The notes under the pieces are model-generated. The model was not told where the DNA came from. It saw only the letters and a program-made list of their open reading frames with translations, and searched no databases. From NCBI GenBank assembly GCA_036244855.1, contig BQKZ01010036.1, positions 2,790 through 22,897 of the forward strand: 20,108 nt of DNA. The letters run 5' to 3'. Below are positions 8,711-17,960 of this stretch, one piece after another. This stretch comes from Temnopleurus reevesii (taxonomy: Eukaryota; Echinodermata; Echinoidea; Temnopleuroida; Temnopleuridae). The position numbers were made by a program, and so were the translations under genes. Positions within the stretch are counted from its first letter, which is position 1. The number at the start of each line of letters is the position of its first letter.

Positions 8711-9307
8711 TACTTTAAAGGTATATATTCGTAATGACCGGGATGCAGAAAGTGATGTTATTAAACAAGCTGATGTATTCACAAGTTACTATTGAATAAC
8801 TACATTATGGTAATAATTTTACTGCAGCTCGCAAACTAATAGTACAAGTCACATACTTTAAAGGTATAGATTTGTAATGACCGGGATGCAGAAAGTGATG
8901 TTAAACTAGCTGATGTATTCACAAGTTGCTTTACATGCCTACATATACATGTATCTGTGTAGGATATTAGGAGTACATTTGTGCTCGTATTTTGTGTATT
9001 TTACGCCGAACACGTCATTCAGCCTTTATTCCTACGGTGTGCATGTGCTAAGTGCTTTTGAATGGGGGAGCGTCGGCCTGAAATGGGCGGTGCGATCAGT
9101 AGTATTGTCTGCGGTGTGTGAGTTCGCGTTCATTTTGTACGTGAAGCATGCTGTGCTTGGGAGGTACGACCACAGCATGGTTTTTTATTTTGCGATAATT
9201 AAGCCATTTCCAGGTCAATTTCATTCAAACAAACTATGAATATGCTCTAATTTACTATTGAAAAACTGCATTATGATAATGATTTTACTGCAGCTCGCAT
9301 ACTAGTT
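8711..9307. repeat. Tandem repeat (about 143 bp) with 325-bp insertion in second copy
   Basis: Copy 1 is 8711-8853. Copy 2 starts at 8854 with the same TACTTTAAAGG and GACCGGGATGCAGAAAGTGA, stops at ACAAGTT (8927), and resumes at about 9253 with TACTATTGAAAAACTGCA through GCAGCTCGCATACTAG. The 8928-9252 insert is GC-richer and contains most of an open frame (8913-9239) that resembles no known protein. Confidence 0.7.
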
Positions 9308-9354
9308 AAATATCTGCAGCGCCCTCCTCCCAAAACTGGTCTATCGCTTTAACT

Positions 9355-9750
9355 CCTCTGATGGGCTTTCTTGAGTTGGCAACTCTGATGACATCAAGGA
9401 GAACTCCCCATTCATTTATGAGTTTATTTTAAAACATGGATCAATATATCAAATGAGGAAACTCCATTTTTGTTCAAAAATGCTTGCGGAATTCATTTGA
9501 CTCTGTCATATTCAAACGAAAATGAATATTTTGACATTTTTCTTGAAAGATAGGAAAATTTGAAATTTTGTTTACAAAGATGATGAGATGTTCTCTATGA
9601 TGACATCACAAATTCTATCATAGTTGCCTTCCCAAGGATTCCCATGAATGGACTTTGGTAATGAAGATTTTGACAATACATAACTTTGTAACAGATTTTG
9701 CTCAAATTGTCAGAGTTTGGTCATCTTATTTTTCTTAGTCCACTGAAAGC
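9355..9750. repeat. Foldback element, copy 4
   Basis: CCTCTGATGGGCTTTCTTGA at the left and CCCAAGGATTCCCATGAATGG at the right are degenerate complements. Inner arms around TGATGACATCAAGGAG and TCTCTATGATGACATCA continue the fold. The trailing AGATTTTGCTCAAATTGTCA matches copy 3. Confidence 0.6.
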
Positions 9751-10598
9751 ACATCAATGTCTTGCAAAGTTTCCCCGTTTTAATTCAGATAGCAACTTAA
9801 TTTTTGAAAATGCATGGCCAGTCAAAGCGTGCATGTTCTAATGGTGCAATATGATGAACAGGATATCTGTGTATATGATAGTGTGATTGCCATGCAATAA
9901 TGCACAACTGGGCATAATATTAGTTCCATGAATTGTTGTCTGGATTAATTCATTGTTAATGTGTAACAAGGTAATTATTTTGTTTTATGATTTTTCGTGT
10001 TTGTATTGCATAGAGAGTTTCTGTTTCCTTCTATTTAAGAAGAAAACATAACGTTGGATTTTCTTTGACTTTGTTCTTATCAACTTTGCAAGTATTCTTG
10101 AAAGGATTGTGTCAAATCATTTCTCTAAATTGGATATTAATCTATTTTTACAAATTTATATTCAAAATGAATGTGGAGTGCCCCACTATTAATACCCCAG
10201 GGTAGTCGGTTTACTTTGGTTACTTACTTTGTCCCTTTTGCTCACAGTGAGTAACATAAATTTGCATTTGTTGCGCACCCCTACAAAGTGTCCAGAGAGA
10301 GAGAGAGAGAGAGAGAGAATGAGTTTTACGGCGTGTATCATTGAAATTTGAATATTTATGCCAGGAGAAGAAGAAAGAGAAAGAGGACTGACCTTTACCG
10401 TCACCATACTAAAGACGTGACAGGGCTCGAACTTGCAGCGCAGGAACCAACCCAGGTCAATTTGTGACTGTCCCAAGAAGCTTGATTTCAGGTATACACT
10501 ATATGCTCAGTCAATGCACCCATAATTATTCGAATCACAATCCAGATCTCTATGATTTTGCTATGATTGCCTCTTATGTTCATGTTTTTTCTTTCCAG
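9751..10598. other. Intron with (AG)n microsatellite
   Basis: A pure (AG)n run lies at 10294-10318. GGGCTCGAACTTGCAG at about 10423 on the minus strand resembles a tRNA B box, but no matching box A or clover-leaf is seen. No coding exon is recognised until 10599. Confidence 0.5.
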
Positions 10599-10664
10599 GA
10601 TCAATTCCTAATTCTCAAGGATATTTTGTGGATAATTGGGGCGAGTCTCGTCTTCAACGATATC
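10599..10664 (+). CDS. Coding exon, 66 nt, phase 1-1
   Basis: The acceptor is GTTTTTTCTTTCCAG and the donor TATC|GTGAGT. The phase-1 frame is open and encodes, after the split first codon, SIPNSQGYFVDN and then WGESRLQRY. It has the only tryptophan in the model and several aromatic residues, so it may be the most ordered stretch. It ends in a split C completed to CAC (His) by the next exon. The adjacent intron downstream carries a short TIR element (10754-10880). Confidence comes from two strong splice sites, length divisible by three and the shared phase. Confidence 0.8.
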
Positions 10665-10753
10665 GTGAGTTAGTTTTTCAATTTTGATATTTAAAATTTT
10701 TCTCCTCAAGTGACCACTTTTGTAAGGCCAAATTCTGGGGCTGCCAAAATTAA

Positions 10754-10880
10754 GCCCCTGTCACATAGACGCCCGGAAGGAACACGATTGAACACGAGTC
10801 TTTGCCAACTTCAGAGTTAACTGCCTGTGAATAAAAAGTTGTCGAATCGTGTTGCTTCCGGGCCTCTATGTGACCGGGGC
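10754..10880. mobile_element. Small TIR element (127 bp)
   Basis: The left end GCCCCTGTCACATAGACGCC and the right end GGCCTCTATGTGACCGGGGC are inverted repeats that continue inward through CGGAAGGAACACGATT and AATCGTGTTGCTTCCG. TIRs are about 37 bp of a 127-bp element. No target duplication is evident. Non-autonomous MITE. Confidence 0.8.
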
Positions 10881-12127
10881 CATACACAAGACATTTCAAG
10901 ATTCAGGAATTATTTTAGGTGCCAAGGTAGTACAAATGAAAGAAATAAATACAGACCAGAATACTGCTGCGAATGCTTGAATAAAGGCGTTTTTCATTTA
11001 CAATAAAGACCAAAGATCCCTGGCAATATAACTGTTGTTATAAAAAGGAATTTGGGCGCTTATAGTTGCTGATAATGTTTCCTTTAGAGTAGCGTCCATG
11101 GTATGCGGTCTGTGGGAAGGGGAACCAAGAATAATTTATACAGATTTGTTTTTCGAGAGAGGGGGCGTGTCTGAAATGTTGTGTAGAATGTTGTGTAGAA
11201 GACGTAACATGCAGCTATAAAATTCCAAAATAATCCAAGACAAGGAAATTTGATTGATCTTGTTGACCAGTCATGCGTTAATGAAGACCGTACCTAGAAT
11301 GAGAAGAGATGAAGCGAAGGCCCCTTAGAGCATGTGGTGCCAATTAATCTTTGCTTTCTTTGCTGACTCAGAATTTCTGCGACCAGACCTCTCTCTATCT
11401 ATCTCGATTCAGCGTAACCACACAGCAGGTGGTCTTGGCCCCATTCAGACCACTTGGACACTCAAGATATGGCTCGAAGTGGGAATAACCCATTTTAGCT
11501 CTTCTCTTGGAGATCCACTAAAATATATTATGAAAAGGAGAATAATTTTTGACACAAACAAATACATGAACAAGATATTTGATTCAGCAATTGGAAGTAT
11601 TATAATTTCTCTCATTAAAATCATTAAAAAAAACATTTTTGCTGTCTGTAGAATCCTCCCAAGTAAAATTAATGAAAATGTCTAACATAAGTTTGGCAGC
11701 CCTGACATTGCTTGGTTGTTCTCCCTAACCAACCCGATAGAAATAGCCCAACCGGACCCTTTTTCATGCTTTTCATGCACAAATTACAAAAACTTCATGC
11801 ATAGTTCTGTAAATGAAGACCCAGAAAATGATTATGAATGTTTTTTTCTAGCTTTTCTTTATTTTCCATGTACTTTCTGTGTATCATATTCCTCAGCTGT
11901 TAAGTCTGTCACTATATGTACATGCAAAATTATAAGGTAAGGTATAGTGAGCATATAAGTGAAGCTGGAGCTCAAAAAAATAGTGTATTTATAGGCTCTA
12001 AAAGGGCAGGGTCATGGCGATGTGACAACGGGCTATAGATAAGAGCAATTTTGTTTTCTTATGTATATTTTAAAACCTATAGTCAAATTGTTACCGGAAG
12101 TATTTTTCCATTATATTATATTTCTAG
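10881..12127. other. Intron with no firm gene
   Basis: Apart from the weak exon at 11372 nothing is recognised. The 117-codon frame 11332-11685 has low complexity (Ile/Lys-rich C-terminal half) and looks like chance in AT-rich DNA. A good donor at 11937 (AAG|GTAAGG) pairs with acceptors at 11851 or 11896, but the lengths (85 and 40 nt) break the frame. Confidence 0.5.
11372..11428 (+). CDS. Weak candidate exon, 57 nt, phase 1-1
   Basis: A good acceptor (TGCTTTCTTTGCTGACTCAG) opens a phase-1 frame that continues unbroken to 11685. A phase-1 donor, CAG|GTGGTC, is available at 11429 but is poor at positions +4 to +6. The predicted peptide contains FLRPDLSLSISIQRNHTA. It fits the phase and length rule of the gene. 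The long open frame beyond the donor and the poor donor leave it doubtful; it may be a chance frame or part of an unrecognised repeat. Confidence 0.2.
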
Positions 12128-12175
12128 ACAACTCTCACAAGGAAGCGCCATTATCTGGTGATTTCATAATTGGTG
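12128..12175 (+). CDS. Coding exon, 48 nt, phase 1-1
   Basis: The acceptor is CATTATATTATATTTCTAG and the donor GGTG|GTAAGT. The phase-1 translation is H(split)-NSHKEAPLSGDFIIG, ending in a split G. The next certain exon (15871) turns this into GAT (Asp); the optional 15-nt exon at 13021 would turn it into GCA (Ala). The exon lies just before a roughly 125-bp intronic tandem repeat (12194-12432) and the A duplication. Composition is polar and Ser/His-rich with a short hydrophobic end. The acceptor is AT-rich rather than strongly pyrimidine, but the donor is perfect. Confidence 0.75.
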
Positions 12176-12193
12176 GTAAGTAGATTTTTATTT

Positions 12194-12432
12194 TTTTAGA
12201 GGATTTCGGGGGGCCCCTCCAAATAATTTTCCAGTTGGTATCTCATATATAAAACCAATCTCATGCAATTAACGTTCCATGAAACTGAAGATGTGTTAAG
12301 TTTTCAAAATATTGAATCTTTCAGAGGATATCAGAGGCCCCTTAAAATAATTTGGTTGTACTATACATATAAAACCGATCCCAAGAGTCCATTACAATAA
12401 AAATGTGTTTAGTTTTCACAATTTTGAATCTT
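12194..12432. repeat. Intronic tandem repeat, two copies of about 110-128 bp
   Basis: Copy 1 (about 12194-12321) and copy 2 (about 12322-12432) share AGAGGATnTC, GGCCCCT, ATATAAAACC and TGTGTTnAGTTTTCA in the same order. It starts 19 nt after the 12128-12175 exon. Confidence 0.65.
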
Positions 12433-12540
12433 AAATTCTTATTGAAGACCAAAGACTATAATAATCGAACAGTGAAATATTGGGATGGACCCACATAAGA
12501 ATCCACAGGCATTCTAAAAGGCTCACACATAGCCTTATTG

Positions 12541-12715
12541 GTTGTTGTTCAAAATCAACTGTAAATCAACTGCAACTTTGCAAACTGTAACACGCATTTT
12601 CATTCGTGCTCAGTATGTGCATTTAACAAGACGCGCATGAAACAATAAGTTTGATTAGCACGTTCCGATCAACTGCAACTTGCAATTAATTGTAACTTTT
12701 GAACAACACTCCCTT
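12541..12715. mobile_element. GTTGTTCAAAA MITE, copy 2
   Basis: TIRs GTTGTTCAAAA (left) and TTTTGAACAACACTCCC (right), with a semi-palindromic interior containing CAACTGTAAATCAACTGCAA and CAACTGCAACTTGCAATTAA. Part of unit A, copied at 14135. Confidence 0.75.
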
Positions 12716-13020
12716 AGTCGGACATACTGTATGGAACCTAAGTCGATCACGAACAAGCCGTTCATTTACTTCTTACTGCTCAACTAGTTATCCACATCTT
12801 GACGGATAAAGTCATCTTTAGTTAATTGTATACCTACACGCAATACACAAATTATATTTTTATACTCTAGCCACCCTTTCAATCAATAGTGCTTACAATG
12901 TCTAATGAATTACAGGAAGTGATGTGAAAAATCAACAGTGTCCATGGCAAATCAGAATGCAAAAAATCCAAGAAATCACAATGCAATGTGCCAAACTGGT
13001 CCTTATTTGTTTGCTTTTAG

Positions 13021-13035
13021 CAAAAAGATATGGAG
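13021..13035 (+). CDS. Candidate micro-exon, 15 nt, phase 1-1
   Basis: A strong acceptor (CCTTATTTGTTTGCTTTTAG) is followed by CAAAAAGATATGGAG and a donor GTTAGC, which is imperfect at position +3. In phase 1 it encodes Ala-Lys-Arg-Tyr-Gly using the G left by 12128-12175, and leaves a G for the next exon. It sits in the part of duplication copy A1 that has no counterpart in A2, so there is no second copy to compare. It is plausible only because it matches the length and phase rule of its neighbours. Confidence 0.3.
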
Positions 13036-14134
13036 GTTAGCGTCAAAGACCAAAAAAATGAAGTATACAATGGGTATGTTGTATGAGGCAATAGAGGAAT
13101 AATAATGGCATCTTCATTTCATTTAGGATTATCAGCGATGAAAATTAGCCTTTAACTTCATCAAGGAAATGAGTCATGTGCGTTCTCTCATGTGTAATAT
13201 CTTTTCCATTCATATTGCAGCATGACGTTTCAATGCTGTGACAATTGATGCAGAAATGAATAAAAGTTTGATGAATCTTTCTAGATGTAGTTTTTAGGTT
13301 TATAAGTTGCATTTTGTTTGCCCTCAAAAGACACCTTAGAAAACGTGTCATCTCGGTTGTTAACTGAGGAGACCGTTTACATTTTCCTACTTTCAGCAGA
13401 AATGTTAGGAAATATGAAACTTCTAATTGATGACGCAGGTTTTATACCCCCAAATTCCTGCAAATATATTGACTTTATGGTAAGCTCATCCAAATGGTTA
13501 GCTCAGACAAGCTACCGGTATACTTCAAGAACTCAAGCTGCAGATTCTGATCCATGACTTCTTCAATAGGCCACTTTGTTAATCATATTCACTTTTTATG
13601 CATGCTTCTTTGTCAAACGCACAATTACAAACTATTTGTTCACCCGATATGACATAATTGCATTTCAATAGAAGTAATGTGGATGGCATGCAGTGGCTAT
13701 TTGCTAGGTTGGTTAAGCTACAATGTTTGTCAAACCTAGTAACATTAATGTATGCAAGTAGCATTCTGACAATTATACTCTCATTATTTCTCGACAGCTA
13801 TATGCATAGTTCGTCTTGGGTCAAACGTAAATAAATTTGAAAACAATACTAAAGTGTTCTATTGTTCTGGCGGGATGGTGCCTGGCTTATAATACCAGAG
13901 CTGCCAACCAGTACGGATTCCTTTCCACATTTCAACTCTATTACACATAGCAAGGGAGTGTTCAAATGAATAGATATTCAAGATCAATTTACAAGAGAAG
14001 AAGAATATAATCCAACACACCTGTTTCTCCGCNTTCTTCTTGAAGACCAAAGACTATAATCGAACAGTAAAATATTGGGACGGACATACATAAGAATCCA
14101 CAGGCATTCTAAAAGGCTCAAACATAGCCTTATT

Positions 14135-14310
14135 GGTTGTTGTTCAAAATCAACTGTAAATCAACTGCAACTTTGCAAACTGTAACACGCATTTTCATTC
14201 GCGCTCGGTATGTGCATTTCACAAGACGTGCATGATACAATAAGTTTGATTAGCACGTTCCGATCAACCGCAACTTGCAATTAATTGTAACTTTTGAACA
14301 ACACTCCCTT
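14135..14310. mobile_element. GTTGTTCAAAA MITE, copy 3
   Basis: Counterpart of 12541-12715 within unit A copy 2, with the same TIRs and interior and a few substitutions. Confidence 0.75.
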
Positions 14311-14559
14311 AGTCGGACATACTGTATGGAACCTAAGTCGATCACGAACAAGCCGTTCATTTACTTCTTACTGCTCAACTAATTATCCACATCATGACGG
14401 ATAAACTCATATTTGGTTAATTTTATGCCTTTAGGCAATAAACAAATTATACATTTTTTTTTCACCTCAAATACCCTTTCAATGCCTCGTGAATTATAGA
14501 AAGTGATATAAACATAATGTTGATCAACAATGTCCATGGCAAAGAAAGTATGACATTTC

Positions 14560-14817
14560 TGTAAGTTTCATTTTATCAATTCAGTAACTCATCTCTTTGA
14601 ATTTTTCTTAACTTCTTTAATTCATGTATTTCCAGTGTTAATAATACTTCATTTTAAATCCACGTTTGTTATATGTACTTTTAATGTATAATGTACACGT
14701 TGTAATTATAATCCATTGTAATTGAATGTATTTTTACTGCACGGCCCCATTGAAAAACAGCATGAGATGAACTGGGAACTATGTTTAAATGAATGTATCA
14801 AATCAAATCAAATCTAA
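14560..14817 (+). mobile_element. LINE-like 3' end with (CAAAT)n tail
   Basis: T-rich 3'-UTR-like sequence leads to ACTGCACGGCCCCATTGAAA and ends ATCAAATCAAATCAAATCTA. A pentamer tail and its presence in only one of the two A copies fit a retroelement insertion after duplication. No reverse transcriptase domain is present. Confidence 0.45.
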
Positions 14818-15490
14818 CAGATAATTCAGGTTTCTACAGTATATCCCCAAGTTTCTACAAAGACATTGTATTTATGGTTAGCTCAGCTACATGTACGCTA
14901 GCTAACTCCAAGAATTCAAGCTGCAGACTCTAATCTATGAATTCTTCAATAGGCCGCTTTTGTAATGTACCTTATTAAAATTTTATGCACGCTTCTTTGT
15001 CAAACGCACAATAATAATGATAATAATAGGGGTACTTTTAATGCGCCAGATTCCACATGAATAATGTACAAATAACTATTTGTACACCTGATATGACATA
15101 AGTGCATTTCAATAGAAGTAAATGTGGATAGCATGCAGTGGCTTTTTGCTAGGTTGGTCAAGCTACAATGTTTGTCCAACCTAGCAACATTAATGTAAGC
15201 AAGTAGCATTCTGAATATTATACTCATTATTTCTCGACAGCGATATGCATAGTTCATCTTGGGTCAAACGTAAATAAATTTGAATACAATACTAAAGTGG
15301 TCTATTGTTCTGGCATGATGGTGCCTGGCTTATAATAGACAATGCCTCTGATCGCTGTTTCTTTTCTCTTTGATGACTTTTGCATGTTTATTCCCCTCTT
15401 CTTTTTTTTTAAAATAAAGACCCTTTGGAATCCAAGTCTGCAGGTTGAGTTCTTGGGGTATAACTACCCTGTCTGAGCTGATCAATCCTT

Positions 15491-15653
15491 GGGGGTGTTG
15501 TTCAAAAGTTGCAATTGATCGCAAATCAACTGCAAATCAGTTGCAAAACTGTAATGCGCTTTTAACAAGACGTGCATGGAACAATGATTTTGATTAGCGC
15601 GTTCCCAACAACTGCAACCTGCGATCAATTACAAATTTTGAACAACACCCCCC
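15491..15653. mobile_element. GTTGTTCAAAA MITE, copy 4 (best preserved)
   Basis: The left TIR GGGGGTGTTGTTCAAAAGTT is mirrored by TTTTGAACAACACCCCCC at the right. The subterminal GCAATTGATCGCAAATCAAC and GCGATCAATTACAAA are also inverted. No open frame. This is the clearest member of the five-copy family. Confidence 0.85.
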
Positions 15654-15718
15654 TTGTTTATTAAAGAATTGTGAGAGACACTTCATAATGTTTAGGACAT
15701 TTCACTAATGAAACTCGT

Positions 15719-15813
15719 GACAGCAATAATGCAAAGCGCCTTGACCACTCTGCAGAGTGGATACGTGCGCTATGTAAATTGCATCTATTGTTATTATTAT
15801 TATTATCTGAGCT
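15719..15813 (+). mobile_element. SINE-type 3' tail in unit B copy 1
   Basis: GCGCTATGTAAATTGCATCT followed by a run of TTATTA. It resembles the TAGCGCAATATAAGAACTGC plus (ATT)n end of the SINE at 7629-7925. It includes the perfect palindrome CCACTCTGCAGAGTGG (15745-15760). The tRNA-like head is missing. Confidence 0.55.
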
Positions 15814-15870
15814 ACAGAAGAGATTTGCTAATAAATGCATTATCGTCAATCTTCCACTTTCATCCTTTAG

Positions 15871-15912
15871 ATTCGGAGGTTGTAGAGGTCGTACAAAGAA
15901 GACGTGGACAAG
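15871..15912 (+). CDS. Coding exon, 42 nt, phase 1-1 (duplicate copy 1)
   Basis: The acceptor is CCACTTTCATCCTTTAG and the donor ACAAG|GTAAAC. The 14 residues in phase 1 are DSEVVEVVQRRRGQ, an acidic Val/Glu half followed by a basic Arg half. The exon is nearly identical (41 of 42 bases) to 18875-18916; the sole difference is CGT versus GGT, Arg versus Gly. The surrounding 1.6 kb is duplicated too, so this is segmental duplication and not retroposition. Only 57 nt upstream lies a SINE-type tail (15719-15813). Because the exon sits in repeat-dense DNA, an alternative is that it is part of a repeat. Its length, phase and good splice sites argue for exon use. Confidence 0.68.
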
Positions 15913-16086
15913 GTAAACCCAATTACAACTCCTCAATAAATTTCGATATCACTCTGCCGCGCAATGTTTTTTCACCGCGAGACTCAGGACTTTTTTCTTT
16001 CAAGCAACTTTTAAAACATAGTTATGTCGCTGCGCCACTTTTTGTACACGCATGTGAGACCGTAAATGGCTCAAAAAGGTGATTAA

Positions 16087-16695
16087 ATTGGGTGACTTCA
16101 AGTACGGTATTGGGGTTGACCTCGCAAGATTCTGATGTATATCCGGTCCTTTGTTTTGATTGCTGGTGTTGAATGTCGTCTGCTGAACCGCGGATCACGG
16201 TCGATGTTGACGAATTACATGCAATTTCCTCTTCATTTAACACCAACTCATAGGGATTGGGAAAATCGCGACCTTCAGTTCGTTGTTGATGTTGGTGTTG
16301 AAATCATGCATTTGTTTTTGACTCGCAGAACAGTAGCAGTTTCGTTACGACAACTCATGACATGTCGGTGAAATTTGCATATAAAAACAGAAACCACATA
16401 CTTTATTTGGGAAGGCAATATTTTTCTTTCTGAATTTTGAAAAAGAATACACCATTTGTATGAATTAAAATAAATTAATTTGAGAATTTCGAATGAAAAT
16501 AATTTCATCATCGACCTTTTTTAGAGGCTTTGTGCGAGCGCGAGTGACGTCACTCAGTATTGTTGCTGGTGTTGGGCGATCGATACAGCGATCGTATCGC
16601 TTCTGTAAACTGACCAACAGTGTTGGAGCTCGGTTTACGGGCCGATTTGCTCTCTCAACACCAACAACAACACCAAATACTTGAAGTCACCCAAT
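16087..16695. mobile_element. hAT-like non-autonomous element in unit B copy 1 (609 bp)
   Basis: TIRs ATTGGGTGACTTCAAGTA at the left and TACTTGAAGTCACCCAAT at the right. They are flanked by GTGATTAA (16079-16086) and GTGATTAC (16696-16703), an 8-bp target duplication with one mismatch, as expected for hAT. Subterminal GGTGTTG/CAACACC motifs are frequent. The interior is CpG-richer than its surroundings and has GAGTGACGTCACTC, a 14-bp palindrome at 16542-16555. No transposase; short open frames inside (for example 16135-16371) are not convincing genes. Confidence 0.75.
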
Positions 16696-16749
16696 GTGAT
16701 TACACTACAGTCAGAGTTCATAAAGATATAAAAATTTTCACTTAGTTGG

Positions 16750-17150
16750 ATTTATATTGAATTTATGATTTGAAAATTGACTGTATTTCTATCATAATCC
16801 ACTCTTGATGAATCTATTGCAGGGGTTGTATAACTAAATTCACAGAAAACATGACAACAATCGCCATGCTTTCAGCCATTCATTTAATCGTGATGAAAGC
16901 CTTTATTGAATTTATATTAAATTAATTTGTGATTGTTGGGTGGACATTTGCTATGAAGGTAATACCTACATACTAACTAAATAACTAAATTCACAGAAAA
17001 TATTACAACAATGGTCACCCTTTCAGCCATTCACTTAATTTTGTTCAACGCCTTTTATTTATTTTGATTATGGGGTGAACATTAACCAAATTTCTATTAT
17101 AATCCAATATTAGAACATTTTATCAATTTATTGTAGGCATTGTAGTTACA
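16750..17150. repeat. Imperfect tandem repeat, period about 151 bp
   Basis: TAACTAAATTCACAGAAAA occurs at 16831 and 16982. Around both are TTCAGCCATTCA(T/C)TTAAT and TTTCTATyATAATCCA in the same order. Confidence 0.65.
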
Positions 17151-17162
17151 ATGTGAGTAATA

Positions 17163-17336
17163 CAGTCAAACCTAGTTATAAGGAGGTCTTGGGACCAGAG
17201 AAATTATATTTTTATATCAAAACCTTGTTATATCATTGCCAAAGTAAAATAAAATACAAAGAGATGGGACCAGGAAAACTATCTTTTTATAAAGAAATCT
17301 CATTATATCAGTGCTCTTTATAGCGAGGTTGGACCG
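17163..17336. mobile_element. pogo/Tigger-like MITE
   Basis: The left end CAGTCAAACCTAGTTATAAGG and the right end CTCTTTATAGCGAGGTTGGA plus CCG pair over 23 bp with 18 matches. A TA precedes the left end; the right flank is GA. The TIR resembles CAGT(C/M)AACCTCGTTATAA-type termini of pogo/Tigger (Tc1/mariner) elements. Length 174 bp, non-autonomous. It lies 75 nt upstream of the 17411 exon. Confidence 0.7.
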
Positions 17337-17410
17337 GACAAGGATGATTATACTAATTTTGCAATCATGTTCCTTTAATAAAACAATTGTGTTTCAATCT
17401 TACTTTATAG

Positions 17411-17452
17411 TTGGAGATTCACCAGAGGTTGAACAGCAACCAAGCAGATCTG
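17411..17452 (+). CDS. Coding exon, 42 nt, phase 1-1
   Basis: The acceptor is TTTCAATCTTACTTTATAG and the donor TCTG|GTAAGG. The phase-1 translation is V(split)-GDSPEVEQQPSRS, 14 codons in all, again ending in a split G. It has the same length as the two duplicated exons flanking it. It shares an Asp-Ser-x-Glu-Val-like core followed by Gln and Arg, which could mean an old common origin, though the DNA similarity is too weak to prove it. It lies between duplication copies B1 and B2. If the whole 3-kb block was duplicated, a second copy should lie beyond the right edge. Confidence 0.7.
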
Positions 17453-17489
17453 GTAAGGGTTTATTATTTCTTCAACAGGAGCAGAAAAT

Positions 17490-17960
17490 TCGGATCAACA
17501 AAACAAAAAAAGTTTGAGAAAAATCGAACAACTAATAAGAAAGTTATGAATGTTTGAATATTTAGACAAACTGGCAATTGATGATGTCATTGGTGCACAA
17601 CTAACCATTTATCATATTCATATCAATATTATGAAATGGTAACTTTTTTCACCCAAAGTATAATTTCCTCAAAACTTGAACTGAAGGATATATTCATGAT
17701 AGATATGTAGATCCCTTTTTGCATGATTACATTAGTACACACTTTCTGTAGCAATGATGATTTTTGCACCAGAAATATAAAAAAGTTCTGGTTAGTAGTA
17801 CAATCATGATGTTATCAAACTGTCAACATGTCTGAAAAGTTTCACTCATTTGCTCATTTTTCCAAATCTTTAGAGATACATAACTTTTTTTTTTATATTG
17901 CTGGTCCAATTTTCTTCAAACTTTTTTGTTTTACTCATCAATTTTTCTGCTTCTATTATA
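17490..17960. repeat. Foldback repeat, copy 5
   Basis: AAAAAAAGTTTGAGAAAAAT and AAGAAAGTTATGAATGTTTGA match copy 1 at 345-395. The right part (TTCTTCAAACTTTTTTG, TTTTTCTGCTTCTATTATAG) matches copy 2 and is complementary to the left part with mismatches. It starts about 40 nt after the 17411 exon. Confidence 0.5.

Larger units (their letters stand above)
12436..13895. repeat. Segmental duplication unit A, copy 1
   Basis: Matches 14034-15338. It starts TTCTTATTGAAGACCAAAGA and ends near GATGGTGCCTGGCTTATAAT. The first about 500 bp and the last about 450 bp align closely with copy 2; the middle (about 12960-13420) is unrelated. It includes a GTTGTTCAAAA MITE (12541-12715) and the candidate micro-exon at 13021. 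Confidence 0.8.
14034..15338. repeat. Segmental duplication unit A, copy 2
   Basis: Second copy of 12436-13895, in the same orientation. The middle is replaced by a LINE-like 3' end (14560-14817) and a short AATAATGATAATAATAGG insertion near 15011. A 12-bp hairpin (TTGCTAGGTTGG 15146-15157, complement 15176-15187) is intact here and slightly mutated in copy 1. No splice-competent phase 1-1 exon is seen in this copy. Confidence 0.8.
15387..16944. repeat. Segmental duplication unit B, copy 1
   Basis: Matches 18417-20108 (offset 3030 at the left end, about 3164 at the right because of insertions in copy 2). It begins TTTATTCCCCTCTTCTTTTT. In order it contains a MITE, a SINE-type tail, the 42-nt exon and a hAT-like element. 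The right end may continue, as copy 2 runs off the window. Confidence 0.9.

Noticed and set aside
10390..10470. Second tRNA-derived SINE on the minus strand
   Set aside because: Only a B-box-like GTTCGAGCCC is visible; no convincing box A or anticodon arm.
11852..11936. Segment ending in the good donor AAG|GTAAGG
   Set aside because: 85 nt (or 40 nt from the second acceptor) is not divisible by three and would break the frame.
12916..13035. 120-nt phase 1-1 segment starting at GAAGTGATG
   Set aside because: The acceptor (AATTACAG) is poor, the A2 copy does not preserve the frame, and the internal acceptor at 13020 is much stronger.
13397..13438. 42-nt phase 1-1 segment with a strong acceptor
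   Set aside because: The donor GTTTTA is poor, and the better donor at 13480 gives an asymmetric exon.
15708..16082. 124-codon open frame overlapping the 15871 exon
   Set aside because: It runs through a SINE tail and intron; the exon occupies the same frame only over 42 nt, and copy B2 does not keep the long frame.
16135..16371. Paired open frames shared by both hAT-like copies (also 19277-19513)
   Set aside because: Their similarity is explained by duplication of the element; no transposase motif, and one strand is as open as the other.
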